A DNA stretch of 64,000 bases from VXRD01 sp965232265 (lineage in GTDB: Bacteria; Latescibacterota; UBA2968): NCBI GenBank assembly GCA_965232265.1, contig CBDDPH010000002.1:2046001-2110000 (forward strand), in the 5' to 3' direction. Shown piece after piece: positions 58,301 to 64,000 of this stretch. The notes below the pieces were generated by a model. It was not told the origin of the DNA. It did not search any database and saw only the letters and a list, made by a program, of their open reading frames with translations. Made by a program: the position numbers and the translations under genes. The first letter of the stretch is position 1. Each line of letters opens with the position of its first letter.

Positions 58301-60164
58301 GATCTACATCTGTTCTATTTTTCGCCAATTTGACATCGTAAATGGGACCTTCTGTTGTCTTGTCTATAATCAGTGTCCGCACTCCTGCACAGCTATGGAC
58401 ATTGCCCGGCTGTCGATACGTCGCAACCCCTCCGGGGACAGGCACGCGGGGCAATGCAAAATCGACATTGCGATCAAACCACAATACGCGCCCTTTCAAA
58501 CTGTGTCCGCGATCTTGCAATTTGAGTTTGGACACCCTGAAAAACTCGGGATCTTCGCCCGCTTTCATCATGGCGGCTATCGCCGTTTGTACCTGGCGCG
58601 TCAAATTGTCCATATTGACATGCTCTACGCGATCAATAGGCGTATCGACAAACCGCCGCACAGTTGATGGCGTCGCCAGTGTAATGCCTTCTTTGCCAAC
58701 AAACGTAACGGCCTCGCTGTCGAATCCCAGGCGAATGGGCATAAAATTCTTCCAGGTGCGTTTTGGCGGTGCAATCGCATCGACATGGCGCACTTCTTCG
58801 CCCGGAAAAACTTTGGCCATATATTTATCGAATTTGTCCGCATAAGGCGCCAGCAGATTATTCAGATAATTGTCTGTCTGCCAATTTGGGTTGTTAAAGG
58901 TGCCGTGTGAAAAGCTCGCCAACTGATCGGATTCACTCGACAGGTCTAACCCGATAAATAACCGAAAATCAATTTTATAGCTGCCGGGAATGAGTTCTTC
59001 AAAATCTTCACTATCGCGCGAGATCAGTTCGCCATCGAGATAAGCACCAGCAACCGACACACTATCGGGAATCTTATCGCGGAAATGATCGCTTTCGCGC
59101 GAGTGGCGATACACAAAATCATTGATACCAGCCAGACCTTGAAAATGAGAACCCGTTGCCAAAAAGGTCACTGAATATTTGGGCGGATTCTGTTTCAAAA
59201 CGCGGGCAGTGTGTAAAAGCGCAGCCATCCCCGACGCATTTTCCGCACCCGGTGCGAGAGCGGGCACAACGGATATGGCATCGTAAAAAGCACTCAACAC
59301 AATCTGCTGATCTTTCCACTTGCGCTCTTCGCGCTCCGTGATATAGCCTTCGGATCCCGGAAGAGTTGCAAAAATATTCCAGGTCGGCACCTCTTCCCAA
59401 TCCATCTTCGACGTCAAACGCACTTCGGGAGATTGCGTTTGGGCCAATTCGAGCAAACGCACAGCATCGTCTTTTTCGACCCAGAACCGGGGCACGTCAA
59501 CGGGCACGGGCAAAAACTTATCCATAGCCTGACCCTGTGTAACCCGCCCGTTGTCGTAAAATAAAATGGCCTGCGCCCCCAGCATACGCGGGCTTAAATA
59601 GCCCTGATCACAATCGAAATCCATCAGGACAATGCTGCCTTCGACCTTTTTGCCATTCAGTTCTGAAAACGATCCCTTTCCCCCATAAATAAGTGCCCCC
59701 GAAATCCCAGCACTGGGCACAGAGGGCGTTTGTACATGATTGGGCCAAAAACCGTAGATCGCAATTTCTTCGCCGGTATCCGTCAAAGTGAGTGAAGCAC
59801 CTTTGTCAACGGGAACCGTTACCGTGTGCTCTTCGACTTTGATATCTTCGAGACCAAATTGCTCAAAATGCCGTTTGACATATTCAAAAGCCTGTCGATG
59901 TCCCGCATAGCCGGGCACCCGAGATCCCATCCCCGACAGGTCGGTAATGATTTGGCGCACATCTTCTTGTGTAATGGACTCGGCAATAGACCGAATTTCT
60001 CGATCGCGTTCTGAAATTTCAATGGGTTTGAGTTCGGGAATACTCGGTTTAATATTAAAAAGCGTGACAAAAAAATCCGTCACCTGTCCCGGATTAAAAA
60101 TGGTCACCGAAGACAACATCAAAATCGTGATTATCCAGAGAATACCTGTGCCGATTTTACGCAT
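55317..60164 (-). CDS. M28-like peptidase domain (apparently inactive) fused to an FtsX-type permease
   Basis: A 1615-residue protein. N-terminal helix 5-27 is followed by a large periplasmic M28-type region: residues about 70-360 match the M28 fold but lack metal ligands. The usual GAHYD is 'SAFYDAI' with Phe293 for His, 'GAENASG' lacks the second acidic ligand (Glu308), and the Glu pair of 'GGEEQGL' is His340-Phe341 in 'GSHFQGL'. A long second periplasmic region follows. Helices near 930-1000 and 1060, then the FtsX cassette ('LFIPILIAALIVLNTMMGAV' and 'SIYSSVGLAPNHIAALFLAE'), complete the membrane part. A separate ABC ATPase must be encoded elsewhere. The role is unknown; a pseudoenzyme-scaffolded export or lipoprotein release complex is possible. 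Confidence 0.85.
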   Translation of the reverse strand: MRKIGTGILWIITILMLSSVTIFNPGQVTDFFVTLFNIKPSIPELKPIEISERDREIRSIAESITQEDVRQIITDLSGMGSRVPGYAGHRQAFEYVKRHFEQFGLEDIKVEEHTVTVPVDKGASLTLTDTGEEIAIYGFWPNHVQTPSVPSAGISGALIYGGKGSFSELNGKKVEGSIVLMDFDCDQGYLSPRMLGAQAILFYDNGRVTQGQAMDKFLPVPVDVPRFWVEKDDAVRLLELAQTQSPEVRLTSKMDWEEVPTWNIFATLPGSEGYITEREERKWKDQQIVLSAFYDAISVVPALAPGAENASGMAALLHTARVLKQNPPKYSVTFLATGSHFQGLAGINDFVYRHSRESDHFRDKIPDSVSVAGAYLDGELISRDSEDFEELIPGSYKIDFRLFIGLDLSSESDQLASFSHGTFNNPNWQTDNYLNNLLAPYADKFDKYMAKVFPGEEVRHVDAIAPPKRTWKNFMPIRLGFDSEAVTFVGKEGITLATPSTVRRFVDTPIDRVEHVNMDNLTRQVQTAIAAMMKAGEDPEFFRVSKLKLQDRGHSLKGRVLWFDRNVDFALPRVPVPGGVATYRQPGNVHSCAGVRTLIIDKTTEGPIYDVKLAKNRTDVDLQLYGDPDKVQQTGEFFFNIMRNRFTNRILAYDIDEEGTITSAPDMGSEGDKKFPLTQRYGWWENEMMTVLFKSRSVSVFEIIDSSYLSALDFMTVLNDNDTQPIEFGYTYLPGQSTKEGDVTRAAVTFARVDEYTGEAERLKVLMSTGLFGVKYLLINAPQKFLDNPIDKSEVNPDLLEEARGEGYEPGVIFRPSYQAAKDMWVIDDVRMKQLAQFGIENNRLTLLHNSAREALIEARQHLENLDYEGFMNASRRAWGLEARGYPEVMATANDTVRGIIFYFILLLPFSFFCERLLIGASSITARLSWFAAFFIFFFIVLRFVHPAFQLSNSPYIIFLAFVIMALGGVAMVIVVSKFGDEVRKMKQASAGTYEADVGRISATSAAVVLGISNLRKRPMRTGLTAITLTLLTFTTLSFTSVQTSLKFYKLPRDNEPSYQGALVRDRSWRGMQESVLNYLNSAFEGRADIVPRSWYLSQVRGERAYVNFSRVTEATADMGPKEIYVDFDVGITTGKDSFVNALLGLTPDEPKITGVDRYLMSGRWFEPGEEFVCLLPNDLAELVGIFPEDAGTAKIEMQGQVFTVIGILDSEMFNKFKDLDDEKLTPVDTVKEKDDLADAQDQDPRVVAAAPIETFTHLESTNVLVVPYEYIRDIGGVLASVAIANFKDESGQPKKDFVPDIEEFMARVSLTMFVGKDDGVTVYSSIGSTSLSGLGNLFIPILIAALIVLNTMMGAVYERFREISIYSSVGLAPNHIAALFLAEAGVFATLGAVMGYLIGQVLVLILYNEGLLGGLELNYSSLSAISATLIVMATVFLSALYPAKKAADMAVPDVTRKWEFPDPEGDRWVFDFPFTVGGAEVLGMYSYLTRVFESYGEGSVGDFVADHVKFWSEDHEGEPQYNIDLTAWLAPYDLGISQEVQLKAIPTGEHNIYKIEVVINRLSGDVASWKRINRGFLNVLRKRFLVWRTIPGDMKFNYAEDGRRVLSGEVAAIA

Positions 60165-60214
60165 CGAGGAGGCTCCTGTTAAATTGCGGAACGTTTTAGA
60201 AAAATTGAATTTTT

Positions 60215-60243
60215 ATGCTAATAAATAACTTTTGATATGTCAA
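60215..60243 (-). promoter_or_regulatory. Sigma70-type promoter of the M28/FtsX gene
   Basis: On the minus strand TTGACA (60243-60238), a 17-bp spacer and TAGCAT (60220-60215). About 50 bp lie between it and the ATG at 60164. Confidence 0.6.
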
Positions 60244-60313
60244 GACAATTTCCGAGACACACAGTTGGCTTTTCGAGTGCTTGAGCTATCTTCACAATCC
60301 CGTGATTTTAGTA

Positions 60314-60342
60314 TTGACATACCCGCATTTTGGGGGTATATC
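60314..60342 (+). promoter_or_regulatory. Sigma70-type promoter of the LamG lipoprotein gene
   Basis: TTGACA (60314-60319), a 17-bp spacer and TATATC (60337-60342), in the gap between the divergent M28/FtsX and LamG genes. Confidence 0.7.
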
Positions 60343-60399
60343 AACTTGTGCATTTAATTTTACAATACACTGAACTTCTTTTTTCAGGAGACTTTACAC

Positions 60400-61251
60400 A
60401 TGTCGCTCCACCTTCCCTATCTATCTCGCGGCACTCTGATCCTCATTTTTCTCGTAATCACAACAGCCTGTGGTGGGCCCGAAAAAGCCATTGAAGAGAG
60501 CTTGCGAGCACACATACTTTTTTTTGCCAACTTTGAAAAAGGCGTGGATGCCCTCGACAGCCTTGGCGACCCATTGGCCACCTTTGACACAGCCAACACC
60601 AACCACATCAAACAGGGCGGCAATCCCGACGGGTATTTGTCTTTTAACCCAAATGCAGGCGCACTCAATTACAGCGGTAAAAATAACCTCGCCTACAGTG
60701 CAAACAGCGCGTGGTCTGGCAGTGTTGCATTCTGGCTCAAAGCCGACATCGCCAGCTTTGAATCCGACTATCCCGAACCGTTTCATATCGGAAAAAAAGA
60801 CGGCGAAAAATACCCTTGGGATGATGCAGTTGTATTCGTCGATTTCAAAAAAGCCGATGGCACGCTTCGGTTTGGATGCTATCCCGACAAACAACAGGAA
60901 ATTGGCGATAGTGAGGTCGCTAAATACATGATCTCGGTTCCCATCAACTGGCGTGCAAACGACTGGCACCACATCGCGATTACCTGGTCCAACTTTAACA
61001 GTGGCAAGGCCGATGCAGAATGGGTGCTGTATATAGATGGCAAAGAAGCAGGACGCAAAGGTCCGCTTCAGCAGAATATGACCTGGGATATAGAAACCCT
61101 CGTGATGCGATTTAATCATTACAAATACCCTGGAGAAATTGATGAAATCGCTGTTTTTGATAAAGCTCTGACGCCCGACGAAGCCAAATATCTTACGGCC
61201 CCCAAAAGTCCACTGAACAAACTCTTCTACAAAAAAAGTGAAAGGCGATAA
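60400..61251 (+). CDS. LamG/concanavalin-like domain lipoprotein
   Basis: A 283-residue secreted lipoprotein: hydrophobic signal stretch 'LILIFLVITTACGG' with a lipobox Cys near residue 24. The remaining sequence is a single LamG-like jelly-roll ('YSANSAWSGSVAFWLKADIA', 'WRANDWHHIAITWSNFNSGK', 'EWVLYIDGKEAGRK' and 'YKYPGEIDEIAVFDKALTPD'), the fold used for binding carbohydrates or proteins at the cell surface. There is no catalytic motif. AGGAG upstream and a promoter at 60314 support the start. A surface ligand-binding role is possible but the ligand cannot be predicted. Confidence 0.85.
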   Translation: MSLHLPYLSRGTLILIFLVITTACGGPEKAIEESLRAHILFFANFEKGVDALDSLGDPLATFDTANTNHIKQGGNPDGYLSFNPNAGALNYSGKNNLAYSANSAWSGSVAFWLKADIASFESDYPEPFHIGKKDGEKYPWDDAVVFVDFKKADGTLRFGCYPDKQQEIGDSEVAKYMISVPINWRANDWHHIAITWSNFNSGKADAEWVLYIDGKEAGRKGPLQQNMTWDIETLVMRFNHYKYPGEIDEIAVFDKALTPDEAKYLTAPKSPLNKLFYKKSERR

Positions 61252-61307
61252 ATAAAATACATCCCCAATGACCGCTCAACACTATTTCCCATATCCCAAA
61301 ATTGGTG

Positions 61308-61336
61308 TTGACAAGCTGAAATTTGTGTTTTATCTT
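61308..61336 (+). promoter_or_regulatory. Sigma70-type promoter of the second lipoprotein gene
   Basis: TTGACA (61308-61313), a 17-bp spacer and TATCTT (61331-61336), about 58 bp before the ATG at 61395. Confidence 0.7.
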
Positions 61337-61394
61337 CCGAAAAGTAAATAATTGCGTAAAGTCCTCATTGACGACAAACTGAAGGAGTCTAAGG

Positions 61395-62021
61395 ATGCGA
61401 TCCATTTTAAGTCTTTGCACGGTTCTGATTTTGGCACTTGCCATAACGGGTTGCGGGCCTTCCGAACAATTGGTGAAATTGAAAGCAGACACTGAGGCCG
61501 CTTATGCTGCAGCCCAGGCATCTCAGGCAGAGTCTTATGCGCCCGAAGCATATCGCATAGCAACCGCTGCTATAGACAGTGCCGCCAAGAAATTTGAAGA
61601 AAAGAAGTTCTTTTTCTTCAATAAATTTGACGAGGCCGAGCCTCTTTATGTAGAAGCTCTGGAGTTAGCCAATAGCGCAAAATCAGAAGCTGACACCAAT
61701 AGGCAACTGGAGGCCGACACCCAGGCGATTATCGAACGCGTCATGCCCGGTATTTCAGATACCAGAGTCAGTTTGGGTGAGGCACCTCGAGGAAAAGGGG
61801 CGGACGATGATCTCGATCAACTCAACGCCGATCTGAATCAGGCCGAGACTAACATAAGCGACGCACGCAGCCGCCTCGACAACGGGCAATACAGAGATGC
61901 GCTCGCTCAAGCTCAGGATGCAGAAAACAAACTTGCTGAGGTTCAGGGGGCTGTTTCGGTCGCGCTTCAAAAAATCGAAGACTGGAAAGAGCGACACAAA
62001 CCCTGGTACTTCCGCTTGTAA
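61395..62021 (+). CDS. Lipoprotein with an extended helical domain (DUF4398-like)
   Basis: A 208-residue lipoprotein with a lipobox 'AITGC' ending at Cys20. The mature chain is nearly all alpha-helical and alanine-rich ('YAAAQASQAESYAPEAYRIA' and 'ALAQAQDAENKLAEVQGAVS'), suggesting a helical hairpin or coiled coil like DUF4398/TPR-adjacent envelope proteins. The insert 'KFEEKKFFFFNKFDEAEP' is unusually phenylalanine-rich. AAGGAG and a clean promoter precede it, and a strong terminator follows, so it is a single-gene unit. Function unknown; an envelope spacer or peptidoglycan-binding partner is plausible, given the next gene is an L,D-transpeptidase. Confidence 0.8.
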   Translation: MRSILSLCTVLILALAITGCGPSEQLVKLKADTEAAYAAAQASQAESYAPEAYRIATAAIDSAAKKFEEKKFFFFNKFDEAEPLYVEALELANSAKSEADTNRQLEADTQAIIERVMPGISDTRVSLGEAPRGKGADDDLDQLNADLNQAETNISDARSRLDNGQYRDALAQAQDAENKLAEVQGAVSVALQKIEDWKERHKPWYFRL

Positions 62022-62047
62022 TACCATCCAAATATCTTTATAGACAA

Positions 62048-62083
62048 AAAACCGAGGCGCGCAAAAAGCACCTCGGTTTTGCA
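62048..62083 (+). terminator. Intrinsic terminator of the helical lipoprotein gene
   Basis: AAAACCGAGG (62048-62057) pairs with CCTCGGTTTT (62071-62080). The stem's own T-run is followed by GCAATTT. Confidence 0.8.
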
Positions 62084-62098
62084 ATTTCTGAGCCATAC

Positions 62099-62686
62099 AT
62101 GCACAATTTTCACACCATATTATTACTCGCGCTCTATTTGTTCTTCGGTTTTTGCCTGCATCTACCCGCGCAAGAAACAGAGATCGAGCAACTCAAAGCC
62201 GACATCGCATCACTCCAGGAAGCATTAAAACGACACGCAGCAGAAACCTACATCGTTATTGACACCGTACACAATCGTCTGCAAGTTTGGAACAACAACC
62301 GTATAATACGAGAAGCGACGTGTGCGACAGGTAGCGGCAAAGTACTGCTTCATCCGGGTGCTTCGGCACGCTGGCAATTTCACACCCCATTGGGTGTCAG
62401 AACTATTTTGCACAAAGTGACAGACCCCATCTGGGCCAAGCCCCTGTGGGCCTTTGTCGAAAATGGAGAAGAACCCACTGTATTGCCCTGGGAGTTTCGG
62501 CGTCTCGACCGCACAACCCTCGGTGCCTACGCCCTCGAATTGGGCGATGGGTACGAAATTCACGGCACCCTTTATCCCACATTGCTCGGACGGCATATCA
62601 CGCACGGATGTATTCGCCTCAACGACGAAGACCTGGCCTTTGTGTACCGCTCATTACAAGTTGGCGACCGGGTCTATATCTACTAA
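62099..62686 (+). CDS. L,D-transpeptidase (YkuD domain)
   Basis: A 195-residue secreted protein with a signal peptide (through about residue 24, 'LHLPAQ'). A short coiled segment precedes a YkuD catalytic domain beginning 'YIVIDTVHNRLQVWNNNRII'. The active site 'HITHGCIRLND' has Cys171 with His169, and the upstream 'YEIHGTLYP' supplies His155, the standard YkuD layout. Such enzymes form 3-3 peptidoglycan cross-links or attach proteins to peptidoglycan. No LysM domain is present. The gene's 3' end is overlapped by the next secreted-protein gene in another frame. No Shine-Dalgarno precedes the ATG. Confidence 0.92.
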   Translation: MHNFHTILLLALYLFFGFCLHLPAQETEIEQLKADIASLQEALKRHAAETYIVIDTVHNRLQVWNNNRIIREATCATGSGKVLLHPGASARWQFHTPLGVRTILHKVTDPIWAKPLWAFVENGEEPTVLPWEFRRLDRTTLGAYALELGDGYEIHGTLYPTLLGRHITHGCIRLNDEDLAFVYRSLQVGDRVYIY

Positions 62687-63198
62687 TTGGTTTGCTTCTT
62701 GTGGCAACCCATGTATTTGGCCAGGACAAAATCGTTCTCCAAAACTACCGCGAAGCCCTTGTCCGCGAACTCGACCAGGTCAAAACAGCCGATTTCTACC
62801 TTATCATCGACATTCCGTCAAAGCAAATTCACCTCAAAGCACAGGGCAATGTACTGAGAACGTGCGCCATTCTCAACTTGTCGCCCATAGAAAAACGCCA
62901 CACCTATAACTACCGCTTTGTGAACAGAATTGACCCCATCTCCCTCGAACCCGGCAATGCAAATCTGCGACTGCGCGGGCGGCTTCTCCCCCTCGACTTC
63001 TCCGGACGCCTGATAGAAGGGCCTCGCCATCGTTCCCGCCTCTATTTCGCGCCAAACCTCGTCATGCGAGCGGACGGAATTTCAACAGATGCCACACCGC
63101 ACATCACTTTATCTCCCGTCGATATCAAAGCCCTGGGATCGGCACTGCGTCCCGGCAATATCGCCATTTTCATTCCCTGTGTAGAGGCCAATCATTGA
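62608..63198 (+). CDS. YkuD-like secreted protein without the catalytic HxxHGC motif
   Basis: About 196 residues if it starts at the ATG at 62608, which lies inside the transpeptidase gene. The signal peptide then runs to 'LYLLIGLLLVATHVFGQD'. If translation instead starts at the TTG at 62692, about 168 residues remain with a very short leader. The mature part opens 'FYLIIDIPSKQIHLKAQGNV', strongly reminiscent of the first YkuD strand of the upstream gene, but it has no 'HGC' box, so it is not an active L,D-transpeptidase. It may be a substrate-binding or regulatory paralogue. The stop overlaps the next gene's TTG start by 4 bp (TTGA). Confidence 0.6.
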   Translation: MYSPQRRRPGLCVPLITSWRPGLYLLIGLLLVATHVFGQDKIVLQNYREALVRELDQVKTADFYLIIDIPSKQIHLKAQGNVLRTCAILNLSPIEKRHTYNYRFVNRIDPISLEPGNANLRLRGRLLPLDFSGRLIEGPRHRSRLYFAPNLVMRADGISTDATPHITLSPVDIKALGSALRPGNIAIFIPCVEANH

Positions 63199-64000
63199 AA
63201 CGCTTTGCGACCCTGGCGTTGTGTTGCGCGTACGCGCTCACAAGTCCAACCCATGCACAGACATCCCATTATGCAGGTGATCCACTCTTATTGGGGGCCG
63301 GTGCCCGCGCTCTGGGCATGGGCAGTGCTTATGTCGCGCTCAGTTTTGATGCAACAGCAGTCTATTGGAATCCCGCAGGACTTGCCCCAGAAGGGTACAA
63401 CTCTGGACTCGACAGCAGCTCATCGCGGTTAAAACGCGAGATTCACCTACAACATGCCGAGCAATTTGGCGGCAGTGTGAATCACGATATTTTTGCATTG
63501 CGCTTGCCCATAAGAAAAGGCGGCATTGGCCTGGGCATTGTTCGCACTGGCGTTGATGGGATTGCCCTGACGGGCCTGGAAGACCCAGACCGTCCCATTG
63601 GCCCAGACAATCGCCCCGTAATAATCGACAAAATCGGCACTGCAGATTATGTCTTTCGAATCGCTTATGGCCGGCATATCACAGATAAATTGCGTCTGGG
63701 GGCAGGTATAAAAATGATCAGACGCGATCTTAGCGTGGGCATCGGAAGCGGCTTTGGCCTGGACATCGGCCTGCTCTATCTGCCCACCTCAGCGTTTCGC
63801 ATTGGCGCGACAATACGCGATCTCACAAAGACGCGCATTGCATTTCCCGATGGCGTTACAGATCACATTTCACCGTCTCTTCTCATTGGCTCTGCCCTCC
63901 AACGCAGGGTGCCCGGCGGCCTTATGACAGTCGGTTTTAGCACGCTCTTGAATGACAAAAAGTCGGCACAAGAAAAAACGCGCAGCATACAAGTGGGCAT
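63195..64000 (+). CDS. PorV/PorQ-family outer membrane protein, partial (continues past the window)
   Basis: An open frame without stop runs from a TTG at 63195 to the window end, giving about 268 residues. It has a signal peptide (MKRFATLALCCAYALTSPTH) and then 'LLLGAGARALGMGSAYVALS' and 'FDATAVYWNPAGLAPEG', the signature of the PorV/PorQ outer-membrane family, with beta-strand alternation after it. In FCB bacteria such proteins accompany type IX secretion or carbohydrate surface systems; no other T9SS gene is in this window. The TTG start overlaps the upstream stop by 4 bp (TTGA), suggesting translational coupling; no better start is visible nearby. Confidence 0.8.
   Translation, partial: MKRFATLALCCAYALTSPTHAQTSHYAGDPLLLGAGARALGMGSAYVALSFDATAVYWNPAGLAPEGYNSGLDSSSSRLKREIHLQHAEQFGGSVNHDIFALRLPIRKGGIGLGIVRTGVDGIALTGLEDPDRPIGPDNRPVIIDKIGTADYVFRIAYGRHITDKLRLGAGIKMIRRDLSVGIGSGFGLDIGLLYLPTSAFRIGATIRDLTKTRIAFPDGVTDHISPSLLIGSALQRRVPGGLMTVGFSTLLNDKKSAQEKTRSIQVG

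Noticed and set aside
1..64000. tRNA, rRNA, prophage or insertion-sequence genes
   Set aside because: I looked by eye for T-loop GTTCRANNC patterns in the gaps and for transposase or integrase proteins and saw none; a computed scan could still find a divergent tRNA.

Overview
The window is chromosomal DNA of a Gram-negative bacterium with an outer membrane. It holds signal-peptide and lipobox proteins, beta-barrel candidates (10506-11705 and 63195-64000), a Wza/Wzz pair and periplasmic L,D-transpeptidase-type proteins. The mix of FG-GAP/VCBS and dockerin modules, a PorV/PorQ-type protein, Gfo/Idh, enolase-superfamily and TauD enzymes, and a GldA/GldF-like ABC pair suggests an uncultured FCB-group or Latescibacterota/Poribacteria-like lineage. 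That placement is inference and weak. I see no tRNA, rRNA, prophage, insertion sequence or CRISPR array.

Layout. 1-3408: partial TauD-type dioxygenase, a BrnT/CopG toxin-antitoxin pair, purM and a cinA-like gene, all on the minus strand. 3565-7697: an ABC ATPase and FtsX-type permease convergent with a tesA-like esterase (the ybbA-ybbP-tesA neighbourhood). 7698-8232: a gene-free region with promoter-like, hairpin and terminator-like signals on both strands, a candidate small-RNA locus. 8233-11705: recD2 and a porin. 11763-24443: a long minus-strand block, lepA-lepB-hemW-thrB-wza-wzz-metE-like, followed by a secreted 1108-residue NHL/VCBS/dockerin protein and tsaC. 24734-34800: a plus-strand housekeeping block, yicC-gmk-rpoZ-coaBC-udg4-dnaB-radA, then RNA 2'-phosphotransferase, a DacZ-like diadenylate cyclase, a GT-C glycosyltransferase and a TPR lipoprotein. 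34857-38589: moxR, a frameshifted DUF58 gene and an ABC-2 exporter pair, ended by a 14-bp tandem repeat.

38752-46763: a Gfo/Idh oxidoreductase, a Rieske-fusion protein of unknown function, and a four-gene operon of two circularly permuted ATP-grasp proteins, an alpha-E protein and a transglutaminase-like protein. This is the best candidate here for an uncharacterised peptide ligation/cleavage pathway. 46840-60164 (minus): an OSBS/N-acylamino-acid racemase-like enzyme, small HicB-like and unknown ORFs, a minimal FAD protein, a YyaL-type thioredoxin protein, a metallophosphoesterase, a glycine-rich periplasmic protein, an OPT-like transporter and a 1615-residue protein joining an apparently dead M28 peptidase domain to an FtsX permease. 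60400-64000 (plus): two lipoproteins, an L,D-transpeptidase, a second YkuD-like secreted protein lacking the catalytic motif, and the start of a PorV/PorQ-family protein.

The intergenic spaces carry several short palindromic or hairpin repeats in multiple copies. Promoters were called by eye from spaced -35/-10 matches and terminators from hairpins next to T-tracts. No computed search or alignment was run.
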